The notes beneath the pieces are model-generated. The model searched no databases, had not been told where the DNA came from, and worked only from the letters and a program-made list of their open reading frames with translations. Position numbers and translations under genes: made by a program. Below, piece by piece: positions 23,327 through 32,984 of a stretch of 37,368 bases of DNA; position 1 is the first letter of the stretch, and each line of letters begins with the position of its first letter. Origin of the DNA: Patescibacteria group bacterium UBA2772 (GTDB lineage Bacteria > Patescibacteriota > Minisyncoccia > Moranbacterales > DUUL01); NCBI GenBank assembly GCA_002352545.1, contig DEIO01000014.1, positions 1-37,368 on the forward strand, written 5' to 3'.

Positions 23327-24454
23327 ATGGTCTCTGAACTAGTAGTCAAAAAGAAAAAAATTTGCTTTATTTCATTAAAAGCATACCAGCTATTTAATCA
23401 AAAAGTTGAAGGTACTTTCGGAGGAGCTGAGGTACAAATGAGTTATTTAGCTAAAGAGTTAGCTAAGGATGAGAAATATCAAATTTCTTTTATTGTAGGG
23501 GATTATGGACAAAAAGATAAAGAAGAGAGGGACGGAGTTTTTCTATATAAATTTTTAAGCCCTAGAGCTAAAGGAGTTTCTTTCATTGAAGTTGCTCAAC
23601 TATTTAAGTTATATCAGCTTTTAAGGAAATTAGATGCAGATATTTATATAACTACTACGGCACATCCGGTCATAGGACTAGTATCATTCTTCTCCATGAT
23701 TAATAATAAAAAACATCTACATAGGACATCTAGTGATATTGGCGTGGACGGGAGTTTTATTGCGAGAGGTGGTTTTTTGGGAAAGATGTATAAGTTTGGA
23801 CTGAAGAGAGCTGATCAAATCTTGGTGCAAAATGAACTTAATAAGGAAATGTTATACAAAAATCATAAACTAGATAGTATCGTGCTAAAAAATGTTTTTA
23901 TTTTAAGCGGTCGAAAAAACGCTCAAAAGAAAGAAATATTATGGGTGTCTAGGAGCGCCGCTATTAAAAAACCTCAAAAATTCTTAGATTTAGCAGAAAG
24001 ATTTCCCGGTGAAACTTTTAGGATGATATGTCCAAGTTCAGTAGGGCAGGAAAGTGTTTACAGAAAAGCAAAGTTGCGAGCTTTTAAGATTAAAAATGTT
24101 AAGTTTGTAGACTTTGTCCCGTTTGATAAAATTCAGGAATACTATGATCACGCAAAAGTTTTTATAAATACTTCAGACTATGAGGGTTTTCCAAATACAT
24201 TTATCCAATCCTGTATTAGTGGAACCCCGATTCTTTCTCTGAATGTTAATCCAGATAACTTTCTTAATGAGTATAATTGTGGTTATTGTGCAAATAGCAA
24301 TTTTGAACAAATGTGCGATTACTTAAAAGAAATCACTAAGGATTATCGTAAGTGGAGAATTAAAAGCAATAATAGTAGAAAGTATGTTGAAGAAAATCAT
24401 GATATCAAAATAAATATTGAGAGATTTAAGGAAATTTTAGAGAATACAAAATGA
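23327..24454 (+). CDS. Glycosyltransferase family 4 protein, E-to-Q in the donor motif
   Basis: The 375-residue GT-B enzyme has FGGAEVQMSYLAKEL at its acceptor loop, a hinge around VLKNVF, ILWVSRSAAIKKPQKFLDLAERF, and a donor segment SDYEGFPNTFIQSCISGTPIL. The usual second Glu of E-x7-E is Gln here (E-GFPNTFI-Q). It is clearly a paralogue of the next gene, the same length with parallel motifs, so a tandem duplication is likely. It ends in TGA overlapping the ATG of its paralogue (ATGA), which suggests coupled translation. Donor sugar is unknown. Confidence 0.88.
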   Translation: MVSELVVKKKKICFISLKAYQLFNQKVEGTFGGAEVQMSYLAKELAKDEKYQISFIVGDYGQKDKEERDGVFLYKFLSPRAKGVSFIEVAQLFKLYQLLRKLDADIYITTTAHPVIGLVSFFSMINNKKHLHRTSSDIGVDGSFIARGGFLGKMYKFGLKRADQILVQNELNKEMLYKNHKLDSIVLKNVFILSGRKNAQKKEILWVSRSAAIKKPQKFLDLAERFPGETFRMICPSSVGQESVYRKAKLRAFKIKNVKFVDFVPFDKIQEYYDHAKVFINTSDYEGFPNTFIQSCISGTPILSLNVNPDNFLNEYNCGYCANSNFEQMCDYLKEITKDYRKWRIKSNNSRKYVEENHDIKINIERFKEILENTK

Positions 24455-25578
24455 AATCATTGAGTAGAAAAAAAAGCAATAAAGTATGTTTTATCTCTTC
24501 TTCTGTTTACCCACTTTTCAATACAAAGAGCGAAGCCTCTCATGGTGGGGCAGAGATTCAGTTACATGATATGGCTCAAGAATTAAACAACAAAAAATAT
24601 TTTGATATATCTTTTGTTGTTGGGAACTTTAATCAAAGTTTTATAGAATCATACGGAGGGATTAAGCTTTTTAGGTCTTTTAAATCGAATGATAATTTTT
24701 TTCTCCAAATTTTTTATCTATTAAAAGGTATGTTTTGTGCTAATGCAGATATCTATGTGCAAAGATGTTTGAACAGAGGATTATTCTTTGTGGCTCTTTT
24801 TTCTTTTATATTTAGAAAAAAAATTATTTATATGGTGGCACATGATAATGAGGTTAATGGTAAAAGCGTGGTGTATGCAAATGTTGTTGTTAAGGTGCTT
24901 CTAATTTTTATATTAAGACATGTTGTTGATAAAATCTTTGTTCAAAGTTTGCAGGAATATCAAGATGCTATAAAATTAATGAAGATAGATAGGAAAAAGC
25001 TCTTTATTTTGAGGAAAGGAGTTGATTGCAAAAAGATTGCTCATCAACAAACAAAGAAACATGTTGATGGAATTTGGGTTGGTAGGTGTGAGAAATGGAA
25101 AAGACCAGATTTATTTTTAGATTTGGCTAAGGAAAATCCCGAAAAAGAATTTGTCATGATTTGTTCTAAAACTAACGACTTAGAAACTTTTAATTTGATA
25201 GAAGAAAGAGCTAGGTTGTTTGCTAATGTAACTCTTTATGTGAATCTTAAAAATAAAAAGGTTTTGGATATGTTAAAAATTTCCAAAGTGTTTGTTCTTA
25301 CTAGTAAGTATGAAGGAGAGTTTCCAATGACTGTTTTAGAAGCTTTGAGTTTTGGTTTGCCAATTTTGTCTTTGCACGTAAATCCGGATAATTTGATTAA
25401 AGAAGAATCATTGGGAGCTTTTTGTGATAATAGTGTGGAGAGAATGTTTCTTCAATTCAGTGAACTAGCAGATAAAAAGAGATTGATTTTCTTTTATGAA
25501 AATAACATAAAATACATAAAAGAAAAAAGAAGCATTTCAAGTGTTTCAGAATTTTTTTCGAAAGTTATTTTGGAATAA
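24451..25578 (+). CDS. Glycosyltransferase family 4 protein, paralogue of upstream gene
   Basis: Also 375 residues, with SHGGAEIQLHDMAQEL, IWVGRCEKWKRPDLFLDLA and SKYEGEFPMTVLEALSFGLPIL. Here the second Glu of the donor motif is kept, although one extra residue lies between EG and FP. A hydrophobic patch near residues 110-130 (FVALFSFIFRKKIIYMV) may bind the membrane. It shares an N-terminal framework and the NPDN segment with the preceding enzyme, so the two probably add related sugars in sequence. It begins in a 4-nt ATGA overlap. Confidence 0.88.
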   Translation: MKSLSRKKSNKVCFISSSVYPLFNTKSEASHGGAEIQLHDMAQELNNKKYFDISFVVGNFNQSFIESYGGIKLFRSFKSNDNFFLQIFYLLKGMFCANADIYVQRCLNRGLFFVALFSFIFRKKIIYMVAHDNEVNGKSVVYANVVVKVLLIFILRHVVDKIFVQSLQEYQDAIKLMKIDRKKLFILRKGVDCKKIAHQQTKKHVDGIWVGRCEKWKRPDLFLDLAKENPEKEFVMICSKTNDLETFNLIEERARLFANVTLYVNLKNKKVLDMLKISKVFVLTSKYEGEFPMTVLEALSFGLPILSLHVNPDNLIKEESLGAFCDNSVERMFLQFSELADKKRLIFFYENNIKYIKEKRSISSVSEFFSKVILE

Positions 25579-25595
25579 TTAAATAAACAGAAGAT

Positions 25596-26957
25596 ATGAG
25601 CATAATTGATTTTAAAAAAATAATAGCGCAAATTGCACTCAGAATCAAATCAAAAGGCAGGTACAAGTATGTCAATCTAATGAGAGACATGGAGTATAAA
25701 ACTAGTAAGGAATGCGTGGAGCTTCAAAAAGAAAAACTTTTTGAAATAGTAAGCTATTCTATAAAAAATGTTCCTTTCTACAGAGCTATTGCAAAAGAAC
25801 AAAACATTAAACTTTCCAAGGAGACGATTTTGGAAAATATTCAAAGTTTTCCAATACTGAGAAAGCAAGATTTAAAGAGAGACTTTGTAAATTTGAAAAG
25901 TGAAGGATATAAGGGATTTTTTTTTAAAAATACTTCTGGTGGATCGACTGGGGAACCAACGACTTTTTTGCAAGGTCTTGAGTCGAAAGAAACAGGCAAG
26001 GGTTCGAAAATCTTCTTTGATAAGTGGGTTAACAAGGAGGGCGGAGATAGAGTCGTAAAGATTTGGGGTTCAGAGCGAGAGATTTTACAAGGTACACAAG
26101 GAAAGGACGGCTTTATTAGTGAGAAGATATTAAATATCAAAACTCTGAATGCTTTTAAAATGGGGAATAAGGAAATGAACTCCTTTGTTAATACTATAAA
26201 TAAGGAGAAGCCAATAGTTATAGAAGCATATGTTCAATCTATTTATGAATTAGCCAAGTTTATCAAGCGGAATAAGCTTAAAATCCATAGTCCTGAAGGT
26301 CTAATCGCTACGGCCGGCACAGTTTATGAAGAAATGAAGGAATTAGTAGAAGAGGTTTTCGGATGTAAGGTCTTTAATCAGTACGGATCTCGAGAAGTTG
26401 GATTAGCGGCCTTTTCTTGTGAAAAGCAAGAGGGTTTGCACATGAATATGTTTGATCAGTACATAGAAATTCTCAATGAAGACATGGAGCCTTGTCTAGC
26501 CGGGGAGACAGGTAGAGTGTATATAACAACGTTGAATAATTACGCTATGCCTTTGATAAGGTATGATATGGGTGATTTTGCTACTGTATCTAAGAAATCC
26601 AAATGTTCCTGTGGAAGAGGGTTTCCATTAATTGAGCAAATTGAAGGCAGAGAGATGAGTGTGTTTAGAACCAAAGAGGGAGGAATTGTTCCAGGAGAGT
26701 TCTTTATTCATTTTATAGGGGTTGTTTTTAATAAAGGATTTATTTCTAAATTTCAGGCAATTCAAGAAGATTATAATTGTATCATAATAAAGGTTGTTGT
26801 AGAGAATGAGGAACAATTTGATAAAGAGAAAAAGAAAATTATTGATTCTATTAAGAAAGTTATGGGGAATGAATGTAAGGTGAAATTTGAAGTAGTGAGC
26901 GAAATAAAGCCTTTGGAAAGTGGAAAATATTTATATACACTAAGTAAAGTTGAGTAA
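25596..26957 (+). CDS. CapK/PaaK-like adenylate-forming enzyme
   Basis: This 453-residue protein belongs to the phenylacetate-CoA-ligase-like branch of the ANL superfamily. The P-loop TSGGSTGEPT lies at residues 113-122; FNQYGSREVG supplies the next adenylate-forming motif; YDMGDFATV precedes a small Cys motif (KCSCGRGFPLIEQIEGRE) typical of this branch. Family members in capsule loci (CapK type) are thought to activate a carboxylic acid for attachment to a sugar, though few have been tested. True phenylacetate breakdown genes are absent. I infer acylation or amidation of a polymer residue. It lies 17 nt after a glycosyltransferase and 6 nt before the DUF362 gene. Confidence 0.88.
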   Translation: MSIIDFKKIIAQIALRIKSKGRYKYVNLMRDMEYKTSKECVELQKEKLFEIVSYSIKNVPFYRAIAKEQNIKLSKETILENIQSFPILRKQDLKRDFVNLKSEGYKGFFFKNTSGGSTGEPTTFLQGLESKETGKGSKIFFDKWVNKEGGDRVVKIWGSEREILQGTQGKDGFISEKILNIKTLNAFKMGNKEMNSFVNTINKEKPIVIEAYVQSIYELAKFIKRNKLKIHSPEGLIATAGTVYEEMKELVEEVFGCKVFNQYGSREVGLAAFSCEKQEGLHMNMFDQYIEILNEDMEPCLAGETGRVYITTLNNYAMPLIRYDMGDFATVSKKSKCSCGRGFPLIEQIEGREMSVFRTKEGGIVPGEFFIHFIGVVFNKGFISKFQAIQEDYNCIIIKVVVENEEQFDKEKKKIIDSIKKVMGNECKVKFEVVSEIKPLESGKYLYTLSKVE

Positions 26958-26963
26958 AAATAT

Positions 26964-28442
26964 ATGAATACCAGTATAGTCTCTGTAAGAAAAACAAGCA
27001 GCTTAAGCTATCCAGATGTCCCATTTTCTCCGAATAAGCTATTTCCAGAATTTAAGGATTTTGATGTTTATGATTATATTATCAATGAAGATGGTGATAA
27101 TGAAATCTACGAAGCAGTGAGAAAAATCTTAATAGATTTAGAGTTGGATGTTGAAAATGTTGGTAAGAATAAGTGGAATCCTCTTGCAGATCTTGTTAAA
27201 AAAACACAAAAGGTTATTTTGAAGCCAAATTTAGTTTTTGATAGACACCCTATAGGACGATTAGGTTCCTTATCTAGCATAACTCATGCTAGTGTGGTAA
27301 GACCTCTTATTGATTATATTTTGCTAGCAACGAATGGCCAAGTAGAGATTGTAATCTGTGATGTTCCCTTGCAGTCTGCAGATTGGAACAATCTTTTGCA
27401 AATTGGGGGTTTAAAAGAATTGGTAGATTTTTATAGTAAAGGGGGAATAAAGATTAATGTTCTAGATTTTAGAAGAGAAATCGCATTAATTAACAAAGAA
27501 GAGGTTATTTATGAAAAAAATAAACAAAAGGGAGATCCAAATGGTTATTGTTCAGTAGACTTGGGTGTAAATTCCTTTTTGACCCCTATAATCAAATATT
27601 CTAAACTTTTTGAAATAACAGATTATCCACCTGGTACGGTTATAAAACATCACAATGACGAAGTTAATGAATATTGTATACCAAGGACGGTTTTAGAAGC
27701 TGATTTGTTTATAAATTTACCAAAGCTTAAAACACACAGAAAGGCTGGTATGACTTTTTCCCTAAAGAATTTAATAGGAATAAATGGAGACAAGAGCTGG
27801 ATTGCTCACCATAGAAGGGGAGTAAAAATGCAAGGTGGTGATGAGGTGGATAACATCACCCTCACTTATTTAAAGTCAAGGGTTATGTCCTTTATGAAGA
27901 GGTATAAAGCAACGAACTTTTTTTTCATTTTTGTTAAAACTTATTTAAGTAAGCAAAGGAGACACAGGAATAAAAAAGCCGGAACTGGTTGTAGGAAAGA
28001 ATATCTGGATAAAAATATAACTGAAGGGTCATGGTATGGAAATGATACCTTGTGGAGGGTTATAAATGATATAAATGTAATTATTTTTTATGCTAATAAG
28101 AGTGGCGTGCTACAAGAAAACATACAAAGAAAATATCTTTGTATTGGTGATGGAATAATTGCGGCTGATCAAGAAGGTCCAATGAAAGGTCGCCCAAGAA
28201 AGGCTGGTTTGCTAATAGGTGGACTGAATCCAGTTTGCATAGACAGAGTAGCTGCTAGTGTAATAGGTTTTGATTATAAAAAAATACCTCAGATAAAAGA
28301 GGGTTTTCGCTTAGCGCACTGGACAATTTGTGCTACAAAAGAACAGGATATAATTTGGAAAAGTAATTTGAAAAATATAAAAAAAACTAATTTTAAGTTC
28401 AAACCAACAGAAGGCTGGTTGGGTTTTATAGAGAGGGATTAA
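26964..28442 (+). CDS. DUF362 domain protein, large form without a ferredoxin motif
   Basis: The recognisable core runs from VILKPNLVFDRHP, through FINLPKLKTHRKAGMTFSLKNLIG and GDKSWIAHHRRG, to IGDGIIAADQEGPMKGRPRKAG and GLNPVCIDRVAASVIGFD, as in DUF362 proteins. Many family members carry a ferredoxin domain, but none of the scattered cysteines here forms CxxCxxC. At 492 residues it is longer than the bare domain, with an inserted hydrophobic/basic section near residues 310-345. DUF362 proteins have no settled function. Last in the rightward polysaccharide operon, next to a CapK-like enzyme, it may act in sugar modification. The leftward flippase gene ends 23 nt beyond. Confidence 0.85.
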   Translation: MNTSIVSVRKTSSLSYPDVPFSPNKLFPEFKDFDVYDYIINEDGDNEIYEAVRKILIDLELDVENVGKNKWNPLADLVKKTQKVILKPNLVFDRHPIGRLGSLSSITHASVVRPLIDYILLATNGQVEIVICDVPLQSADWNNLLQIGGLKELVDFYSKGGIKINVLDFRREIALINKEEVIYEKNKQKGDPNGYCSVDLGVNSFLTPIIKYSKLFEITDYPPGTVIKHHNDEVNEYCIPRTVLEADLFINLPKLKTHRKAGMTFSLKNLIGINGDKSWIAHHRRGVKMQGGDEVDNITLTYLKSRVMSFMKRYKATNFFFIFVKTYLSKQRRHRNKKAGTGCRKEYLDKNITEGSWYGNDTLWRVINDINVIIFYANKSGVLQENIQRKYLCIGDGIIAADQEGPMKGRPRKAGLLIGGLNPVCIDRVAASVIGFDYKKIPQIKEGFRLAHWTICATKEQDIIWKSNLKNIKKTNFKFKPTEGWLGFIERD

Positions 28443-28465
28443 GTAATTTGATTTAAAGGGATAGT

Positions 28466-29731
28466 CTATGTTAATTTTAGTTTGTTTATGTAAACTAAGT
28501 AAGCAAAAAACATAGAAGCGTATACCGTGGTTGTACTTATGGCTGCTCCAAAGATGCCAAATTTTTTCACTAAGATTATATTTAAGCTAACATTTAGAAT
28601 AACAGCTAATATATTCACAATTTGAATAAATTTATATTTCTCAAGGCTATTTAATATGGGAAGGTAAAAAACTATAAATAAGTGTAGAATTGTTGGGATT
28701 ATTAAAATTTTCAAAATTAAAATCGAATTAAGATATTCAGGACCGTAGAAAATTTTGAAAATAGGTGAAACTAGAAAGTAAAAAAAGATCAAAACAAGAA
28801 GACCTGAAAATAAGATAACGGGTCTTTTTTTGTATAGATATTTCCGCATTTTTTCTTTATTATGAATGTTTTTAATTACAAAAGGCATGAAATAAGAACT
28901 AATTATAAAACTGGTTGTTATTAGACCCTTGAATATTTGATAGCCTAGATTGTAAACCCCAATTTCTTCTACAGACACAAAATAACGGAGAACTAGGTTG
29001 TCTCCCCAATTAATAAAATAGACAGCTGTTAAGCCAATAGCCTGCCAGCCCGTAAATATCATAAATTTTTTTGTATTTTCCTTGTGTAGTTTAAATGGTC
29101 CAAGTTTCTCAATTGGTAGGTATCTTTTGAGAAAAAGAAATATTACCAATCCTGAGATAAAATGCGGAAGAAATAAGTAAGCTAAACTTCCCTCATAGAA
29201 TGTGATTGACAATATTGAAAAAAATAACACTGAAAAACCAAAAACCAATCCTACAAGTGAGTGAATCAATTTTTTATTTAGAGCCAGGAAAATGTTCTCA
29301 CCAAATAATTTTATAGCAATTCCAATAAAGGCTGGGAATAAAACAAAAAGTTCAAGCGTCGATATATTAGCAAAGTCCTTTAGTTGTTCTGAGAATAAGG
29401 CAATCGTTGTTAGGAAGAGAATGATTGCAATCGCAATTACTGTAAATTGAATCGAGAATGATTTATTTATTTTTCCATGAACCTTTTTTTCTTTGTTAGC
29501 ATAGACAATAAAAGGTGTTGATGAGGATGCTATAAAGAAAGATGAAAAAAAGAAGATAATCATTTTGGCCAATGAGTATTTTCCAAAAAAATCTGGAGTT
29601 ACTAGTGTTGCAATTAGTAAAGGCGTAAGCATCTCCATTCCTTGTCCAGCAAATTTAAATAGTGAGAATGATATAAATTCTTTGCCTTGTTTATATTGAT
29701 TTTTAAGTTTGTGTATCATTTTATTTCCCAT
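28466..29731 (-). CDS. Wzx-like polysaccharide flippase (MOP superfamily)
   Basis: A 421-residue integral membrane protein with about twelve hydrophobic segments. The N-terminus FSLFKFAGQGMEMLTPLLIATLV and the following DFFGKYSLAKM segment are characteristic of oligosaccharide flippases. It would move lipid-linked sugar units from the inner to the outer face of the membrane. Two starts are possible: ATG 29731 (15-nt overlap with the upstream gene) or ATG 29719, which gives a 4-nt ATGA overlap and the start MIHKLKNQ; the latter looks more natural. It is last in the leftward operon. No Wzy polymerase is recognised nearby. Confidence 0.88.
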   Translation of the reverse strand: MGNKMIHKLKNQYKQGKEFISFSLFKFAGQGMEMLTPLLIATLVTPDFFGKYSLAKMIIFFFSSFFIASSSTPFIVYANKEKKVHGKINKSFSIQFTVIAIAIILFLTTIALFSEQLKDFANISTLELFVLFPAFIGIAIKLFGENIFLALNKKLIHSLVGLVFGFSVLFFSILSITFYEGSLAYLFLPHFISGLVIFLFLKRYLPIEKLGPFKLHKENTKKFMIFTGWQAIGLTAVYFINWGDNLVLRYFVSVEEIGVYNLGYQIFKGLITTSFIISSYFMPFVIKNIHNKEKMRKYLYKKRPVILFSGLLVLIFFYFLVSPIFKIFYGPEYLNSILILKILIIPTILHLFIVFYLPILNSLEKYKFIQIVNILAVILNVSLNIILVKKFGIFGAAISTTTVYASMFFAYLVYINKLKLT

Positions 29732-31809
29732 TTGAAAATACTAAAACCTCTCATTTCTCCAACATCTGTTAAATATTGTAACTCATAATTACCAAACTTA
29801 GTATCCTCAGTTGGTACACAACCAGTTTTTCCTCTAATTTCTTGTGGTGCCCAGTGATAATTTCTGTTTTTATCAGTAACGAAGAATCCTGTTTTGTTTT
29901 GTGATATAATTTTAGTAATTTTTTTTTCAAAGCTCTTATCACACGGAAATAATTCATAAAGTCCACCCGTTCCAACGTCTTTGCCCGAACCCTTTTTGTT
30001 ATCGAAGGAGAAATCGTAAAAATAAGTGAATAGATAATTCGGTGAGACCATGGCTGTTCGACCCGGCTCAAATCCTAGATTTTCTAGTTTTTTCATTAGA
30101 AGAAAAGTGTCTCTATGTATTAGGTCTTGCTTTTTGTTTTTTTGGCCATTTTTTTCATTAATTAAAGATTTCGTTGTGGAGATGGGACTGAAAACAGACA
30201 ACAGAAAGAAAATCAAAATAATTTTTGTTATAATATTTTTTTGAAAAATAGAGAAAAACATGAAGATGGAGATGCTGAATAATATAGTAAAAAATAGTTG
30301 GATGGTAAAAATATACCTAGCATCATTATATCTATCAAAGAATAATGTGAAAAATACTAGCAATAACCAAAAACTGATAGTTATTATTAATTTAAGAAAA
30401 CTTTTCTTGGTTCTAACTAAGCTAATGAAAAAAAGTAGCAGTAATGCGTACAAGGGGAAGATTCCTTGATAGAACAACTGTTTTCCACTAGCTGGTTGAA
30501 AAAAAACATTAAACCATGACACATTAAAATTATGAAACCTAAAATGTTCATTGTTTAATATGATCTCCTTGAACACACCCCAGGTAATTGAGATTGATAA
30601 AACAAGAAACAAAACTATTCTAACAATTTGTTTTTTTGAGTGTATGGATTTTATTTTTTTAATTATTTCACCTCTTTTTCTAAACACAATAAGTATAAAA
30701 GAAACACCTAATATTATCAGTACAACACCAACGTTAATTATGTATGTTGATAGCCAATCAGCAAAGTAAAAACCAATAAAAACAGCTAAAAATAAAACAA
30801 AAGTGACACTTTTTCGTAAAAGTTTCTTAGTTATTTTGTTCTCTCTTCTAACGTAGTTTATGTAATTTAAAATGACAATAAGTTCCAGTATGAGTATGTT
30901 GAAAAAGAGTATATATTCTCTAATGTAACGACTCATTCCGATATGGAACGGTGAGAATGTTAAGAAAGCGGCTGAAATTAAAGCAACTTTTCGATTAGAT
31001 ATCGTCTTTGTCAGATAATAAATCAATGGAATAGAGACGGTCCCAAAGATTACAGGAATAAGCCTTGCCCAAAAAATCGATGATTCATTGTTGTTGAAGA
31101 ATTTCCAAGACCAAAAAGTGGAATATGTCATAATTTTAGCTCTTTCGTAGTTAAAATAACCATTTGTCAACATGTGTTTTGCAGCATTTAGATGAAAATA
31201 CTCATCTCTTGTAGGTGATAGATAATCCAATTTATAAACACGTAATCCAAAGCCGATAGCAATTAGAAGTATAAGTATAACAAGGTATCCCCATTTATTT
31301 CTTTTTGATGCTCTCTTTTCTTTGTTAGTGTTGGTTTTTTTAAAGACAAAAAAACCAGAAATAATTGTTAGTATTAGTAAACTTGGAACAATATTCTTGA
31401 CAATAAAAGGTGTTAGATTGATAGGATATAATGATCCTAGTAATAAATCTTTGCTGAAGGATGTGTGCAAGAGGTTTATAATTGCTAAAAAAAGCAGTAA
31501 TCCATAAAATAAGAAATTATTTATTTTCGATAAACCTTGGTTAAGGCTCTCATCTTTTATTAGAAATAAAACTGCAAATATTGAAGTTAAAAAAATCACG
31601 GGACTCAAAAAAGGCTTAATCACGATTGGGCTAGTTGTTTTTATCCAAGAAAACACTAAAAACAATCCCAATGAAACCCAAAAAACATCTCTCAAAACAA
31701 CGTCTTTTCGTGATTTTGGCTTTCTAACTATTTTTTCAATAAAAACATCCCAAGCTTCTACACTGAGTTTTTTGAATCCTTGAGTTTTTTTCTTTAAATC
31801 AAATTTCAT
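29716..31809 (-). CDS. GT39/ArnT-like membrane glycosyltransferase
   Basis: A large polytopic protein (697 residues from ATG 31809; a TTG at 31824 would add five) with over ten membrane segments. After the first few helices the loop reads YLSPTRDEYFHLNAAKHML, carrying the Asp-Glu pair typical of GT-C enzymes that use polyprenyl-phosphate sugars, and ARLIPVIFGTVSIPLIYYL follows as in PMT/ArnT proteins. A soluble C-terminal domain of about 130 residues has two or three cysteines. It probably adds a sugar to protein or glycan on the outer face. Its stop TGA overlaps the flippase ATG, and it follows the upstream gene by 8 nt, so the three genes form one operon. Confidence 0.85.
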   Translation of the reverse strand: MKFDLKKKTQGFKKLSVEAWDVFIEKIVRKPKSRKDVVLRDVFWVSLGLFLVFSWIKTTSPIVIKPFLSPVIFLTSIFAVLFLIKDESLNQGLSKINNFLFYGLLLFLAIINLLHTSFSKDLLLGSLYPINLTPFIVKNIVPSLLILTIISGFFVFKKTNTNKEKRASKRNKWGYLVILILLIAIGFGLRVYKLDYLSPTRDEYFHLNAAKHMLTNGYFNYERAKIMTYSTFWSWKFFNNNESSIFWARLIPVIFGTVSIPLIYYLTKTISNRKVALISAAFLTFSPFHIGMSRYIREYILFFNILILELIVILNYINYVRRENKITKKLLRKSVTFVLFLAVFIGFYFADWLSTYIINVGVVLIILGVSFILIVFRKRGEIIKKIKSIHSKKQIVRIVLFLVLSISITWGVFKEIILNNEHFRFHNFNVSWFNVFFQPASGKQLFYQGIFPLYALLLLFFISLVRTKKSFLKLIITISFWLLLVFFTLFFDRYNDARYIFTIQLFFTILFSISIFMFFSIFQKNIITKIILIFFLLSVFSPISTTKSLINEKNGQKNKKQDLIHRDTFLLMKKLENLGFEPGRTAMVSPNYLFTYFYDFSFDNKKGSGKDVGTGGLYELFPCDKSFEKKITKIISQNKTGFFVTDKNRNYHWAPQEIRGKTGCVPTEDTKFGNYELQYLTDVGEMRGFSIFKWEIK

Positions 31810-31817
31810 TTTTATTT

Positions 31818-32798
31818 TTACCAAAAAAGTTCTTTAAATCTTTTGAAATAATTATCAAAAGTTTTTTCAATTCCAAAGTCCAGTCTTGATTCCGTGATAT
31901 CTTCTTTTTGAATTCCAGTTATTTCAAAATGATATACATTGCTTTCCGAGGATGATATTTCTTTTAGTGAGGTTTTGCAAATCAAACTTTTCATCTCAGG
32001 ATCTTTTGAGCATTGCATTTTTTGCATATTAGCTTCACTAGGTGAGATACCTGAAATGAAAGAAAATTCTGGATTGATTTTAGAAATCAATTTTTTAGAG
32101 AAAATTGGATGTAGCGTATTAGCGCCTGTGATATAAAATTTTCCACCTGATTCAATGATTAAATCTTTTGGAAAGTGAGAGTCTTTTTTCAAGTCTTCAG
32201 AAGTAAGCAATTCTCCGATTCCTAGTTTTTGGAAATCATCCTTTGCTAATTTTTTAGTTTTAAACTTGTTGGTTTTGAAAATATTTCTAATATCTTCATC
32301 CGCTATTTTTCTTAAGCTTCCTTGCTCAATATAGAACTTGGAAAAGAAAGTAGAAATGATATTTCCATTAGAAACAGATGTTTCATTCTTTTTGAACATT
32401 CTTTCTGAAAGTTCTTTCTCTTCTGCGATAATATTGCCATGCTTTCTCAGCAATGGGGACAATGTTCGGATTGCTTTTATTGAAGTTTTATCTGTGTCTA
32501 ATCTTTCAAAAGTATCTTCTTCTAGTTTAAACGAAAGGGTAATTTTTGAATGATCTTTTCTGCTGAAATAGTCAATAGTTGTATATCTATCTTGATTTTT
32601 TATTTCTAAATTATTGAAAGAAATTACTTCTAATTGCAATACATGTGAAACGATGAAACCCAAGACAATAAAAATTCCCAATAAATAAATTGAGATTCTT
32701 AATACATTGAATTGTTTTCGGCTTAAATTATCTAGAGAAAACTTTTTCTTGGTATTTTTTTGAACATTCTTTGCTTTTGCTTTTTGGAGATTCTTCAA
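31818..32798 (-). CDS. Unknown membrane-anchored protein, 326 residues
   Basis: The N-terminus is very basic (14 Lys/Arg in the first 30 residues), followed by one membrane helix (about residues 33-51), so the remaining 270 residues should lie outside. That part is charged and mixed alpha/beta in style. Two or three cysteines (MQKMQCSKDPE, SLICKTSLKE) near residues 260-280 may form a disulfide. I do not recognise a family. The start is TTG 32798. It is the first gene of the leftward operon with a GT39-like enzyme and a flippase, so a role in glycan export, polymer length control or attachment is possible but unproven. Confidence 0.7.
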   Translation of the reverse strand: MKNLQKAKAKNVQKNTKKKFSLDNLSRKQFNVLRISIYLLGIFIVLGFIVSHVLQLEVISFNNLEIKNQDRYTTIDYFSRKDHSKITLSFKLEEDTFERLDTDKTSIKAIRTLSPLLRKHGNIIAEEKELSERMFKKNETSVSNGNIISTFFSKFYIEQGSLRKIADEDIRNIFKTNKFKTKKLAKDDFQKLGIGELLTSEDLKKDSHFPKDLIIESGGKFYITGANTLHPIFSKKLISKINPEFSFISGISPSEANMQKMQCSKDPEMKSLICKTSLKEISSSESNVYHFEITGIQKEDITESRLDFGIEKTFDNYFKRFKELFW

Positions 32799-32845
32799 TT
32801 TTGAAAATAATCGCTTTTGTGATTTAGTACCACTTCTTATATATT

Positions 32846-32874
32846 AGTATACCAAGTTATACGTTTTTTGGGAA
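32846..32874 (-). promoter_or_regulatory. Leftward promoter of the GT39/flippase operon
   Basis: On the minus strand TTCCCA (32869-32874), a 17-nt spacer and TATACT (32846-32851). Its -35 box lies 11 bp from that of the rightward dehydrogenase promoter, forming a back-to-back pair. Confidence 0.45.
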
Positions 32875-32885
32875 TTAGTTTTCGT

Positions 32886-32913
32886 TTGACAAAAAAAGTG
32901 TTGACGATATAAT
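32886..32913 (+). promoter_or_regulatory. Promoter of UDP-glucose dehydrogenase gene
   Basis: Consensus TTGACA (32886-32891), a 16-nt spacer and consensus TATAAT (32908-32913). A leader of about 65 nt follows, with an AAGGA ribosome site before the ATG. Confidence 0.75.
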
Positions 32914-32984
32914 ATTGATAAGTTCTTAAGATGTGGATTTAGGTATATTATAAATATATGTAATCAACTAAAAAGGAAAAACAA

